64,000 bases of DNA, taken from contig NZ_JARXHX010000011.1 in the NCBI RefSeq assembly GCF_031127835.1, forward strand, positions 62,001 through 126,000, read 5' to 3'. Source of the stretch: Pelagicoccus sp. SDUM812002. Its GTDB lineage: Bacteria > Verrucomicrobiota > Verrucomicrobiia > Opitutales > Opitutaceae. The position numbers and the translations under genes were made by a program. The stretch's first letter is position 1. Each line of letters opens with the position of its first letter. The notes under the pieces were generated by a model. That model was given only the letters and a program-made list of their open reading frames with translations, did not search any database and was not told the origin of the DNA. This document shows positions 20,029 through 29,595 of this stretch, piece after piece.

Positions 20029-20238
20029 TTGAGCTTGATCTCAAATCAACTGGTGGAATGGGCCGACAAAGTCCCGCTTGAGGGTGCACTGCTTCTATCC
20101 TTCGCAACACTTCTGTTTGGCTGGATCTGCAGCCCTGGAATTGCTCGCAATTGGCAACGCATCCACTCCCTGGACGAGCGCTTCGCGTTTGCCTACGATC
20201 TCAAAAGATCCACCAAAAACCTACACTCTCGCAACTAG
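20029..20238 (+). CDS. small membrane ORF, doubtful
   Basis: A 69-codon frame with a TTG start, 7 bases after the alpha-2-macroglobulin stop. It has one hydrophobic segment (EGALLLSFATLLFGWICSP) and a basic C-terminus. No family is recognised. The tight spacing would fit coupling to the upstream gene, but the start is weak and nothing else supports it. Confidence 0.22.
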   Translation: MSLISNQLVEWADKVPLEGALLLSFATLLFGWICSPGIARNWQRIHSLDERFAFAYDLKRSTKNLHSRN

Positions 20239-20546
20239 AGCTTCCTCGCGCCCGATAGAGCATTCAAGAAATCGGGCACGCCAGAAACGTACTGGCAACA
20301 AAACGCGTCCGCGGCGTCCGGTAGCTATACCGTCAACTCCTACCCCCTTTGCGTATCCTCTTACTTTCAACAGCTTCCGTCGCTAACTGAACAGCGATAC
20401 CTGATCCTCAAAATCCAGTTTCCTTCAGGAGACTGCGTTTGACGAAGATCGTCAGGCTTCCAGCTTGCTGTTGACCCGATGCGCCTCATTCGCCTTGCTG
20501 CCCTCCGAGCGGAGGCGCACGCGCGTGCTCCCAATCGATCCCGTAA
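20239..20546. other. intergenic stretch upstream of glnD
   Basis: No gene is recognised. A 7-bp hairpin, GCCCGAT/ATCGGGC (20250-20256 with 20271-20277), may be a weak terminator for the preceding transcript, but it has no T run. The rest probably contains the glnD promoter. Confidence 0.4.
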
Positions 20547-23354
20547 ATGATTCAAGCCTTCACCAAACGATTGAAGAACGATGCCAGCGCCCAGCTAGCA
20601 TTTACCTCCGAGACTAAGTCGGCCGAAAAACTCGCCGCTCTCAAAGGCTTTCTAAAGTCGGGGACCGAAACCATTTTGGCCGAGCATCGAAATGGAGCCC
20701 CTGGGCTCGAAATTGCCAGAGCACGTTCCCTGATGATCGACACCGTCATCACCTACTTGGCAGAGCCTGCCATGGCAGAGGTACAAAAGCTTTCAGCAAA
20801 TTCAGACATCTCTATCTCTGTAGTAGCGCTAGGCGGTTACGGGCGCGAGGAGCTTTGCCCACTTAGCGACATCGACATCATGTTCCTGTATCCGTCCGAC
20901 ACTGACGGAAAGTTACTTGGTAAAGCCCAAGAGCTTCTCGTACAGGAGGTCCTCTACCCGCTCTGGGACGCTGGCTTGAAAGTAGGGCACTCGACCCGTT
21001 CCGTAGAGGAAGCCTTCAAGGAGGCAAAGGCCGACATCCAGACTAAGACCGCCCTACTCGAAGCGCGGCGTATCTGCGGCTCCGCCCCGCTCTTTGATGG
21101 TTTCCAAAAATCGTATCATCTCTTCTATCGCAAGGACGACCCGAAGGAGTACATCAAACAGCGTCTAGACGACCAGCGGAGCCGTCGAGCCAAGTTTGGA
21201 GGTTCCATCTACATGCAGGAGCCGGACATCAAAAGCGGCGTGGGAGGGTTGCGGGACTACCATAACACGCTCTGGATGGCCCAAGTCCGCCTCAACCTCA
21301 AGGACATGGCAGGACTCGTGCCGCTCAACTACCTCAGCAAGCAAGAGCTCGAGGACATCCGGGCCGCCTACGAATTCCTCATCCGCGTCCGCAACGAGCT
21401 CCACTTTCGCGTCAAACGCCCAACCGACCTTCTGTCTCTGGAGCTTCAGCCTAAAGTCGCCTACCGTCTCGGCTACAAGCAGCGCGACATCCTGGAGCGA
21501 GTCGAAGGCTTCATGCGGGACTACTACAAGCGTGCCCAAATCATCTACCGCGTATCCAAAAATATCGAGAAGCGCCTCGCCCTTACGTCGAAGCAAGAAA
21601 GCAAAAGCCCGCTCGAGTCCGTCAAAAGCTTCCTCCTCGCTCGCCGCAAGGAGCGCGTGAAGAAGGTCGACGGCTTCCTCATTCGTGGCCAGGAAATCAC
21701 ATTCGAAGACGACAAGGTTTTCATCGAGGAACCCAATCGCCTGATCCGAATTTTTCGCCACAGCCAGCAAAACGGAGTCGAGATAGATTTTGAGCTCAAT
21801 GCTCTAATTCGAGCATCGCTCGGACTGGTCGACGACGAGGTACGGCAGTCCCCTGAGGCCAATCTCAGCTTCCGTACAATAATGCAGGAAGCCGGCAACG
21901 TATACCCTACGCTCAACGAAATGCATGAGCTCGGCGTACTCGGCGCCTTCATCCCGGAATGGGGAAAACTGACCTGTCTGGTCCAACATGAGTACTACCA
22001 TCGCTATACCGCTGATGTTCATACCCTTCATACGATAAGGGAACTTGATGAAATATTTTCAAATCCAAAAGATATCTACAAATCCTACAGAGAGGCGCTT
22101 CATGAACTCCGGTTGCCAAATCTTATTTACTTGATCCTGCTCCTACACGACATCGGCAAAGCGAGAGGCATCCGAAACCACGCAGAAAACGGGGTGGAGA
22201 TCGCAGATCCCATTTTGGACCGCCTACAAATCGACGAAGAAAATCGAGCCTCCGTACGATTTATTATCAAGAATCACCTACAAATGGCGCGATTTTGGCA
22301 GAGGTTCGATATTGATGATCCAGACACCGCTAAAGCGTTTGCTGAACAGGTCGAGTCGCCAGAACTCCTGCGACTTCTCTATGTGCACACCTTTTGCGAC
22401 GCCAAAGGCACAGCTGCGGGACTCTGGAACCAATACAAGGATACGCTTCATCGCACCCTCTATCGTCGTGCCCTCGATGTCTTCAAGTCAGAAGGCAAGC
22501 TGGACCAGCATTACGAGCAGCACAAGAAGATGACCCAACAAGAACTGCACTCCATCGATATCGAAGGCGTCGGTTCCGAAGAGGTCGACGCCCATTTCAA
22601 ACTTCTACCGGACCGATATTTCATCAACACGTCAAAGGAGGAGATCATCAAGCATATCCAGATGATCAACGACCTTATCAAGGCCATCGCTAAAGCCGAC
22701 TCCATCGGAGCGCTCAAGCCGATCATCGACTGGAAGCACGACGTCAATCGTTCCCTCACCGTCGTAAACATCGTCACTTGGGACCGGGCCGGCCTTTTCC
22801 ATAAGCTCGCCGGGGCACTCAATATCGCAGGCTACTCGATCCTTTCCGCCAAAGCGATTTCACGCGACGACCACATCGCCATCGATACCTTCTACGTCAC
22901 CGAAAGTGGACGCGGACCTTCGGACGAGACCAAGGCCAAAGAAGCCTTCGCAAACGCAGTGAAGGACGCTCTCGTTTCCAACGAAGATTTGTACCCACGC
23001 ATCCTCGACATGGTGCGCAAGGAGGCCGCCGACATCTTCAGCAAAAACGACGACAACCCGCTTGCCGAATCCTTCGAACCGCAAGTGGACGTCTACCACG
23101 AACTCTCCCTGCAGAGAACAATTCTCGAAGTCCAAGCACCAGACCACCTTGGCCTACTCTACCAGATCTCTCATCAGATCTCCAAGCATGGCTTCGACAT
23201 TACCTTCGCCCGCATCAATACCGAGCGCGGGATCGCCATCGACACACTCTACTTAAGTGAGCTCGAGCCCGGCGAAGACTCCGACGGCGAAAAGCTGATG
23301 GAGCTCCGCGAGAGCCTTACTAAAGCCCTCACCGCCAACAGCAAGCCTAGTTGA
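20547..23354 (+). CDS. glnD: bifunctional [protein-PII] uridylyltransferase/uridylyl-removing enzyme
   Basis: A 935-residue GlnD of normal length. Domain order: nucleotidyltransferase with GGYGREELCPLSDIDIMFLY (residues about 94-113; the GG and Asp-x-Asp bind metal and UTP), helical linker with ERVEGFMRDYYKRA, HD hydrolase with LLLHDIGKARG for removing UMP, and two C-terminal ACT domains (WDRAGLFHKLAGALNIAGYS and APDHLGLLYQISHQISKHG) that sense glutamine. It controls PII proteins and so nitrogen assimilation; no glnB, glnA or ntr genes are in this window. It appears to be transcribed alone. Confidence 0.96.
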   Translation: MIQAFTKRLKNDASAQLAFTSETKSAEKLAALKGFLKSGTETILAEHRNGAPGLEIARARSLMIDTVITYLAEPAMAEVQKLSANSDISISVVALGGYGREELCPLSDIDIMFLYPSDTDGKLLGKAQELLVQEVLYPLWDAGLKVGHSTRSVEEAFKEAKADIQTKTALLEARRICGSAPLFDGFQKSYHLFYRKDDPKEYIKQRLDDQRSRRAKFGGSIYMQEPDIKSGVGGLRDYHNTLWMAQVRLNLKDMAGLVPLNYLSKQELEDIRAAYEFLIRVRNELHFRVKRPTDLLSLELQPKVAYRLGYKQRDILERVEGFMRDYYKRAQIIYRVSKNIEKRLALTSKQESKSPLESVKSFLLARRKERVKKVDGFLIRGQEITFEDDKVFIEEPNRLIRIFRHSQQNGVEIDFELNALIRASLGLVDDEVRQSPEANLSFRTIMQEAGNVYPTLNEMHELGVLGAFIPEWGKLTCLVQHEYYHRYTADVHTLHTIRELDEIFSNPKDIYKSYREALHELRLPNLIYLILLLHDIGKARGIRNHAENGVEIADPILDRLQIDEENRASVRFIIKNHLQMARFWQRFDIDDPDTAKAFAEQVESPELLRLLYVHTFCDAKGTAAGLWNQYKDTLHRTLYRRALDVFKSEGKLDQHYEQHKKMTQQELHSIDIEGVGSEEVDAHFKLLPDRYFINTSKEEIIKHIQMINDLIKAIAKADSIGALKPIIDWKHDVNRSLTVVNIVTWDRAGLFHKLAGALNIAGYSILSAKAISRDDHIAIDTFYVTESGRGPSDETKAKEAFANAVKDALVSNEDLYPRILDMVRKEAADIFSKNDDNPLAESFEPQVDVYHELSLQRTILEVQAPDHLGLLYQISHQISKHGFDITFARINTERGIAIDTLYLSELEPGEDSDGEKLMELRESLTKALTANSKPS

Positions 23355-23489
23355 GATGGATTATGGAGGGACCGGTTCCACCCAGTCCGTGCTGCAAGAG
23401 CAGTTCCCAAAAGTCGTCTCTTACGATCAGGAAATCCAAATTTCTCCAAAGAATCGGAGTAACGCCTACCCCCTCCGCCCAAGAACAAC

Positions 23490-23508
23490 GCACGCCCGTG
23501 AGGCGTGC
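23490..23508. terminator. hairpin between convergent glnD and pilT
   Basis: GCACGCC/GGCGTGC (23490-23496 with 23502-23508), 7-bp stem and 5-base loop, sits between the two convergent stop codons. Neither side has a T run, so a bidirectional terminator role is only plausible. Confidence 0.35.
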
Positions 23509-23540
23509 CCAGAAAAAGAATACTAAGTGAGTGCAGTCTC

Positions 23541-24623
23541 CTAAGAGTCTTCCACTTCCGCTCCGAGCTCGTTCAGACGCTTGAGCATATCTTCCGGCGA
23601 TTGAGCCTTTTCAAAAGCGTCGCGAGCCGAAATAAGCCCTTGGTTATACAAACTCAAGAGATGCGTATCCATGGGGATCATACCGAGAGCTGCTCCCGTC
23701 TGGATATCGGAATTGATACGGTAGGTTTTATTGTCCCGAATAAGAGCGCTAATCGAAGTCGTGGTGACCATGATTTCGAGACCTGCCACTCGACCACCGC
23801 CCTTCTTCTTGCAAAGAACCTGGGAGATGACTCCCACTATCGAAGAGGCGAGCTGCGTACGGATCATCTCCTTCATGTTCGCCGGGAAGGCGTCCACGAT
23901 TCGGTCGATCGTCTTCGCCGCACTGTTCGTGTGCAACGTGCCAAAAACCAAGTGCCCCGTTTCCGCCGCGCTAATCGCTGCCTCGATCGTTTCCAAGTCT
24001 CGCATTTCCCCAACTAGGATAACATCCGGGTCCTGACGCAAAGCGCTGCGGATCGCTCCCGAGAAGCTATCCACGTCCACGCCTACCTCACGCTGGGTGA
24101 TGATACACTTCTTATGGTCGTGATAGTATTCGATCGGATCCTCGATCGTGATGATGTGACCGCTTCGCCGCTCGTTGATGTAGTTAATCATCGAAGCCAA
24201 GGTCGTACTCTTACCCGACCCCGTGGGCCCGGTCACCAATATCAAGCCACGAGGGCGATAAAGCAGATCGCGTATCTTGTCCGGAATACCGATCTTATCG
24301 AGCGGGATGAAGTCAGCTGGGATCAAACGAAGAACCATTCCGTACGTACCCTTGGCCTTCAAAACGCTCACGCGAAAACGTGCCCGATCCAAGTATGCGA
24401 AACCGAAGTCAGCTCCTCCGGACGTCTTCACTGATTGAATGTAAGAGTCTGGCGTGATGGATTGCATCAGCTTCTCCGTATCCGAAGGCGTGAGGTCCGG
24501 CCCATCGACCGAAACCATATCCCCGTGCAGTCGAATCGTCGGTGGACGACCGACCTGAATATGCAAGTCAGAGGCCCCCTCGTCGAAGACCAATTCCAAC
24601 AGCTCGTTCATCTCGTAGCTCAT
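23541..24623 (-). CDS. pilT: type IV pilus retraction ATPase
   Basis: A 360-residue hexameric ATPase that depolymerises type IV pili at the inner membrane, driving twitching and DNA uptake. It has an N-terminal PAS-like domain ([20 protein letters not shown]), Walker [10 protein letters not shown] near residue 130, the Asp box [15 protein letters not shown], Walker B-region [16 protein letters not shown], and the His box [15 protein letters not shown]. The C-terminal AIRTRE-type helix reads [10 protein letters not shown]. It is downstream of the PilB/GspE gene on the same strand with a 145-base gap holding a weak terminator-like hairpin. Confidence 0.94.
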   Translation of the reverse strand: MSYEMNELLELVFDEGASDLHIQVGRPPTIRLHGDMVSVDGPDLTPSDTEKLMQSITPDSYIQSVKTSGGADFGFAYLDRARFRVSVLKAKGTYGMVLRLIPADFIPLDKIGIPDKIRDLLYRPRGLILVTGPTGSGKSTTLASMINYINERRSGHIITIEDPIEYYHDHKKCIITQREVGVDVDSFSGAIRSALRQDPDVILVGEMRDLETIEAAISAAETGHLVFGTLHTNSAAKTIDRIVDAFPANMKEMIRTQLASSIVGVISQVLCKKKGGGRVAGLEIMVTTTSISALIRDNKTYRINSDIQTGAALGMIPMDTHLLSLYNQGLISARDAFEKAQSPEDMLKRLNELGAEVEDS

Positions 24624-24740
24624 ATAAGAGCAGTATCGTCAAAAACCGACCACACCTGAGCTCAGCAAGCCAACGAATCTCCCCTACAAAGAAACACGGA
24701 GAGAAGCGCACCAACTGTCGAAAAGTACCTATCGGACGAA

Positions 24741-24766
24741 AACAGCTGCTCCACAGACAGCTGTTC
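24741..24766 (-). terminator. terminator-like hairpin after pilB
   Basis: On the complement, AACAGCTG/CAGCTGTT (24758-24765 and 24741-24748) has an 8-bp stem and is followed by only a short T-rich tail. It begins 3 bases after the pilB stop. Partial termination before pilT is possible. Confidence 0.4.
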
Positions 24767-24768
24767 TT

Positions 24769-26484
24769 CTAGGCAAAAGCCGGCTCGTCCACCGTCACCG
24801 ACAGCACTTCCTCCACTGTCGTCATGCCAGCCATCACCTTACGTACTCCATCCTCGCGCATCGAGCGCATGCCAAGCTGCCGCCCCAAGGTCCGCAGCTG
24901 GGCGGAGGTACCATTCGAATAGATCAAGCGCTCGACCTCTTCGTTGACATTGAAGATCTCAAACACGCCGATTCGTCCGCGGAAGCCTTGATCGTGACAC
25001 TCCATACAGCCGTTGCCACGCATGAAGGTCGCTGCCCGAGCGTTTATCGGATCCAAACCCACGGCGTGAATCTCCCGCAAGCTCGGCTCATAACGCTCCC
25101 GACAATTCGGACAAATTTTTCGCACGAGTCGCTGAGCAATCGCCGCTCTCAGGGAAGTCGCTACTAGATAAGGCTTCACACCGATATCGACTAAACGCGT
25201 CACTGCCGACGGAGCGTCATTAGTATGCAGGGTGCTAAAAACCATGTGTCCCGTGAGCGAAGCATTGATGGCGATTTCAGCTGTCTCTCGGTCACGGATC
25301 TCCCCCACCATTATTATGTTCGGAGCTTGGCGGAGGATTGCTTTCAAAGCGGCCGAGAAGCTCATTCCGATCGATTTCTTAACGGGCACCTGATTGATCC
25401 CAGGCATCTGGTACTCGATCGGATCCTCGACCGTGATGATCTTGCGGTCTGACTTGTTGAGGAAGTGCAAGCAGCTGTAGAGCGTGGTGGTCTTGCCGGA
25501 TCCGGTCGGTCCCGTGACCAACAGCATGCCGTCCGGCATCGTTATCATGCGCTCGTAAACCTCTTGGTCGTCGGGCAAGAATCCTAGCTCAGGCAGGCCC
25601 AGCATTAAGCTAGACTTGTCCAAAATACGCATCACGACGCTTTCGCCGTAAGCGGTCGGCAGAGTCGATACACGCAGATCGTACTCCGTCCCCTCCACCT
25701 TCACTTGGATGCGCCCATCCTGCGGCAGGCGTTTCTCGGCAATACTCATCTTGCCCATGACCTTGATACGAGATATGACCGGAAGCTGCAGGCGCTGAGG
25801 CGGCGGATTGGGAATTTCCTGCAAGGTTCCGTCCACCCGGAAACGGACCCGAAATCGAGTTTCTAAAGGTTCGAAGTGGATATCCGAAGCTCGCATGCCG
25901 ATCGCATCCGAGATGATTACCTGCACGAGTCGGATGATCGGAGCATCATCCTCGCCTGTCATCGTCGTTGCGATCTCCACTCCAGAGTCCGCGACCTGCA
26001 CCTCATCCGCCAGCTTGCGCTCCTCCTCGCTCAAACGAGCCGAAGCCGTAAGGTGCGAGTCGAGATAGGACGCATCGATAGCGATCTCCACGTCCTCCTC
26101 CATCGCCAGAACCGGCACGACCTGCTTACCCAAAAGGTGAGACAAGGTATCGAGCTCTTGTAGCGGATCCGAAATTGCGACCCTGAGACGATCGCGGCCG
26201 CCCGAGAGGGGAAAGACCTGAAAACGGCGGGCCAAGGACTCCTCCAAAAGCTCGCGGACGTTGTTTGGCCAAGGCGCTTCAGCGAGGTCGATTGACTCGA
26301 TGGCGAATTCCTTCGCCAACTCCCGGACCACCACTTTGCGATCCGTGTACCCCTTAGAGAAGATAGCCTCCACGACTTCCTCGTCCCCAGCCCGAGGAAG
26401 AGCTGCCCGCACGGCGCGTAGTTGCTCTTCGGACACAAGTCCGCGCGATTCTACGACATGAAGGATTAGCGACGCGTCTGCCAT
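24769..26484 (-). CDS. pilB: type IV pilus assembly / type II secretion ATPase (PilB/GspE family)
   Basis: A 571-residue protein. The N-terminal MshEN-like domain covers about residues 1-150. The motor part has Walker A GPTGSGKTTTLYS, Asp box ITVEDPIEYQMPGINQ, Walker B region QAPNIIMVGEIRDRETAEI and His box LTGHMVFSTLHTNDAPSA. A zinc site follows with two CxxC pairs (CPNCRERY and CMECHDQG). This set is common to PilB and GspE. Pairing with pilT favours PilB, the pilus extension motor. Other pilus genes are not nearby, so GspE cannot be excluded. Confidence 0.88.
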   Translation of the reverse strand: MADASLILHVVESRGLVSEEQLRAVRAALPRAGDEEVVEAIFSKGYTDRKVVVRELAKEFAIESIDLAEAPWPNNVRELLEESLARRFQVFPLSGGRDRLRVAISDPLQELDTLSHLLGKQVVPVLAMEEDVEIAIDASYLDSHLTASARLSEEERKLADEVQVADSGVEIATTMTGEDDAPIIRLVQVIISDAIGMRASDIHFEPLETRFRVRFRVDGTLQEIPNPPPQRLQLPVISRIKVMGKMSIAEKRLPQDGRIQVKVEGTEYDLRVSTLPTAYGESVVMRILDKSSLMLGLPELGFLPDDQEVYERMITMPDGMLLVTGPTGSGKTTTLYSCLHFLNKSDRKIITVEDPIEYQMPGINQVPVKKSIGMSFSAALKAILRQAPNIIMVGEIRDRETAEIAINASLTGHMVFSTLHTNDAPSAVTRLVDIGVKPYLVATSLRAAIAQRLVRKICPNCRERYEPSLREIHAVGLDPINARAATFMRGNGCMECHDQGFRGRIGVFEIFNVNEEVERLIYSNGTSAQLRTLGRQLGMRSMREDGVRKVMAGMTTVEEVLSVTVDEPAFA

Positions 26485-26536
26485 AACTCACTCAACCAAA
26501 ACCCATGCCTCACGGAGTCGCCAGACAAATAAAGGC

Positions 26537-26620
26537 TAGGGCGGAGCTTTAGCCCGCGATCGTTTTGCCGGACGATGCGAGAACGGGAAAGCGAGGCAGC
26601 AACGACACCGCCTCGCCCTA
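26537..26620. repeat. 84-bp palindromic intergenic element
   Basis: The segment is bounded by perfect 7-base inverted ends, TAGGGCG (26537-26543) and CGCCCTA (26614-26620). It contains internal hairpins, GGGC/GCCC near 26539-26555 and GCGAGGC/GCCTCGC (26591-26616). Read on the complement, the last hairpin stands 29 bases after the rho stop and is followed by TTT, so it may also terminate rho. The structure resembles REP/MITE-like intergenic repeats. Confidence 0.45.
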
Positions 26621-26644
26621 AAATCCAAAACAGCTGAAGCGTAA

Positions 26645-28729
26645 CTACTTCAGCGACATCAAGAACTCGATGTTGTTCTTGGTCACCTTCAAGCGCTTGA
26701 TCAACATCTCCATCGCTTCGACTCCAGGAACTCCCTGCATCACGCGGCGAAGGCCGTAGACCTTCTCCATTTCCTGAGGGTGGTAGAGAAGCTCTTCCTT
26801 ACGCGTCCCGCTGCGTTCGAAGTTGATAGCTGGGAATACGCGTTTGTTGATGAGCTCGCGGTCGAGGTGGATTTCCATGTTACCCGTCCCCTTGAATTCC
26901 TCAAAAATGACTTCGTCCATTTTACTTCCCGTATCCACCAAAGCGGTACCCATGATGGTAAGCGTACCACCGTCTTCGATATTACGAGCCGATCCAAAGA
27001 AACGCTTCGGCTTCTGCATGGCGGTCGCCTCGATACCACCGGACATGATTTTACCGCTATTGCTGGCCAGAGCGTTGTAGGCGCGAGCGAGACGGGTGAT
27101 CGAGTCGAGCAGGATAATAACGTCCTTCCCTTTCTCCACCATTCTACGGGCCTTTTCGCAGACCATCTCGGCGCAATGCACGTGGCTGGTCGGCGTTTCG
27201 TCGAAGGTTGAGCTGATCACCTCGCCCTTCACACGACGCTTAAAGTCGGTCACTTCTTCCGGGCGCTCATCAATGAGCAATACGATCAAGTGCGCTTTCG
27301 GCCAGTTCTCCTGAATGGAATTCGCCAGCCCTTGCAGTAAGATCGTCTTACCGGTGCGAGGCGGAGCCACAATCAATCCGCGTTGGCCAAATCCTATCGG
27401 CGTCAGCAGGTCGAAGGCACGCATGGATACGTCCTTCTTGCTATTGCCAGGGTCTGGCGTTTCCAAAACGAGGCGTTCAGTCGGATAATATGGGATGAGG
27501 TCCTCGAAGGGAGTAATCTTGGCCAATTCGACCGGATCCTCGCCCATCGCCGACACGATCTTCAAGGCAGCGGGACAGCGCTCGCCCTCTTCCGGAGCGA
27601 CAGCCAGAACCTCTACTGCGTGACCGCGCTGCAATCCGTATTCACGAATCAAAGACGCAGGAACGTATACGCTCTCAGGCTTAAGTTGGTAGTTGCTGAC
27701 TTGGTGAACGATATAGCCATGCCCATCGTCGCTTGTATCCAAATAGCCATTATCCTTGAGTACGCGTTTCCCTTCGCGGGCAAACTTGTAGAGAGCCTCG
27801 ATCGCTTGCTTGCGGCTACTCTTGGGCTCTAGTTCAGCGCCAAGAGTTCGAACTTCCGCACCCATTGGCTCTACCTTCAATTCGTAGAGCGAGGTCAAAT
27901 CGATCATTTCCGTTCCATCGAGCTCGGCTAAGATAGCCTCACACGCTTCCCTATTGGGAAAACGAGAGGAAGCAGGAAGATCCCCTTCGATATGGTCTCG
28001 CTCCGAAGGTGGGGGCGGCTGACGCCAGCCTCCTTGTTGCTTGCCACCTTTCTGGTTGCGATTGCCCTTCGGACCCTTGCCACCCTGTTGATTGTTTCCG
28101 CCACCATGGGGGCCGCTGCCGCCAACGTGCGGGCCACCTTTCTTATTCTTGTTCTTGTTGAACTTGCCGCCTTTTTGGTTTCGGTCGTTCCTTTGGTTAC
28201 GATCATTCCGTTGCTGGCGATCACCATGCTCGGAACGCTGGTCGCCACCAGATTGATCCTCCGACTTGCCAGAAAAGGAATCCTTGTCGGGGTTAGGGGC
28301 TTGTCCTTCGGATTTGCGCGGATCTTCCACCACCTTTTTACGAGGTGCTGGGGCGTCGGCAGGATCCGATACGACTTCTACCGTTTGCTTATCTTCGGAA
28401 TGAGAGCCACGTCCCTTGAAATCGGCAGGCCGAAATTCGTTGTCATCACCTCTCGTTGGAGCCGGCTTGGAAGCGACCTCCTTCGGAGCCGGAGCATCGA
28501 AGCTCTGAGCTGGAGCTGAAGCTGGAGCTGGAGCATCCGAGGAGGACTCTTTGGAGACCTTTTTCGCCACTTTCTTGGCTGCTTTTTTAGCTACCTTCTT
28601 CGTAGCTTTTTTTGCCGCCTTCTTGGCTACCTTCTTCGTAGCTTTCTTGGCTGCCTTGCGAGGCAGGTCGTCGAAACCGTAGTCGAGCGGCAAGCCGCCA
28701 TCGTTGCTTGAGTCTGAGTCACTAGACAT
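26645..28729 (-). CDS. rho: transcription termination factor Rho with long low-complexity N-terminus
   Basis: The C-terminal ~420 residues are a normal Rho: RNA-binding domain with [20 protein letters not shown], Walker [13 protein letters not shown], Walker [18 protein letters not shown]-loop region MAEKG-like [14 protein letters not shown] and R-loop [16 protein letters not shown]. Ahead of it are ~270 extra residues: alternating KKA/KKV repeats resembling histone-H1 tails, a Pro/Ala segment, then a Asn/Gln/Gly/Lys-rich stretch. Such insertions are known in high-complexity Rho proteins and add RNA affinity or condensation. I took the ATG at 28729 (694 residues); a GTG at 28783 would add 18. 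coaE lies just upstream on the same strand. Confidence 0.94.
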   Translation of the reverse strand: MSSDSDSSNDGGLPLDYGFDDLPRKAAKKATKKVAKKAAKKATKKVAKKAAKKVAKKVSKESSSDAPAPASAPAQSFDAPAPKEVASKPAPTRGDDNEFRPADFKGRGSHSEDKQTVEVVSDPADAPAPRKKVVEDPRKSEGQAPNPDKDSFSGKSEDQSGGDQRSEHGDRQQRNDRNQRNDRNQKGGKFNKNKNKKGGPHVGGSGPHGGGNNQQGGKGPKGNRNQKGGKQQGGWRQPPPPSERDHIEGDLPASSRFPNREACEAILAELDGTEMIDLTSLYELKVEPMGAEVRTLGAELEPKSSRKQAIEALYKFAREGKRVLKDNGYLDTSDDGHGYIVHQVSNYQLKPESVYVPASLIREYGLQRGHAVEVLAVAPEEGERCPAALKIVSAMGEDPVELAKITPFEDLIPYYPTERLVLETPDPGNSKKDVSMRAFDLLTPIGFGQRGLIVAPPRTGKTILLQGLANSIQENWPKAHLIVLLIDERPEEVTDFKRRVKGEVISSTFDETPTSHVHCAEMVCEKARRMVEKGKDVIILLDSITRLARAYNALASNSGKIMSGGIEATAMQKPKRFFGSARNIEDGGTLTIMGTALVDTGSKMDEVIFEEFKGTGNMEIHLDRELINKRVFPAINFERSGTRKEELLYHPQEMEKVYGLRRVMQGVPGVEAMEMLIKRLKVTKNNIEFLMSLK

Positions 28730-28820
28730 ATCGAATGATTCTAGAGTGGAAAGGGAGTCAATTAGTCCCGGAACGTCGGCCACGTCAGCCTGACGTTCAT
28801 AAAGTTACACGCTATTGGGT

Positions 28821-29396
28821 TTAGAGGTTTTTGATTTTCGAGATCAGATGGTCCACCTGCTCGGTGAGGAATTCGAGGCTACCCTCATTGAGTAAAACGC
28901 AGTCCGAAAGTTCCGCTTTTTCGGACACCGGCATCTGTCGCTTCATGCGGGCCAGGGCTTGAGTTCGATTCATTCCTCTCTTCTCAAGTCGCTCGACCTG
29001 CGTCTGCGGATCAGAGAACACGCAAATCGTAAGATCAACGTTTTTCTGTAGGTTTTTTTCGAATAGAAGCGGGATCTCAATCAGCCAATTTCCGCCGGAT
29101 TCCGCAGCCTTCTCCCAAACCGAGCGGACTCGCGGGTGCAAAATCGCCTCTAATTTCCCTAATAGCTCCGAATCGCCGAAAACACGCTGCCCCACCTCTG
29201 TCCGATCAACGCCGCCGGACTCTAACCGAACAGACTCTCCAAACACGCCTACCACAGCGGCAATTGCCTCCTCGTCCTCTGCTAACAGTTCATGGACGAT
29301 TGCATCCGCATCGATGGTCGAAAAGCCGCGCCCACTAAAAAACTTCGAGACCGTCGACTTCCCGCATCCAATTCCGCCTGTTAGCCCAATTTTCAT
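28821..29396 (-). CDS. coaE: dephospho-CoA kinase
   Basis: A 191-residue protein of normal CoaE length. It starts MKIGLTGGIGCGKSTVSKFF with the P-loop GGIGCGKST, followed by IDADAIVHELLAED (substrate-binding DAD region) and WLIEIPLLFEKNLQ, a CoaE signature. It carries out the last step of coenzyme A synthesis, phosphorylating the 3'-hydroxyl of dephospho-CoA. An in-frame ATG 5 codons upstream (29411) is an alternative start. It precedes rho with a gap under 100 bases, so the two may be co-transcribed. ComEC is divergent. Confidence 0.94.
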   Translation of the reverse strand: MKIGLTGGIGCGKSTVSKFFSGRGFSTIDADAIVHELLAEDEEAIAAVVGVFGESVRLESGGVDRTEVGQRVFGDSELLGKLEAILHPRVRSVWEKAAESGGNWLIEIPLLFEKNLQKNVDLTICVFSDPQTQVERLEKRGMNRTQALARMKRQMPVSEKAELSDCVLLNEGSLEFLTEQVDHLISKIKNL

Positions 29397-29595
29397 CCCT
29401 TCAAGTCCCATAAACCAAGAAGTCTGTCACACAACATCGAAATCTGAACCACACTTCTCCAACAACCGAAGCTTGGCTTTCTCGATACATCTCCCATTCT
29501 CGACAATGCACTGTCCTCTAACTCTTCAATCTTTACCCCGAATCGGTCCCTCGGCCGAATTTCAATCGCTCTTTTTATAAACCAACTCATCTAGA

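Noticed and set aside
27992-28519. Hydrophobic 175-codon frame antisense to rho
   Set aside because: It is the mirror of the Lys/Gly/Asn-rich part of Rho, and its hydrophobicity is a by-product of low-complexity codons.
28540-28680. Short repeated units resembling a tandem repeat or CRISPR
   Set aside because: They encode the KKA/KKV repeats of Rho in frame, vary in sequence, and have no spacers.
29393-29590. 65-codon complement frame upstream of coaE
   Set aside because: Overlaps the coaE start in another frame; no family resemblance.
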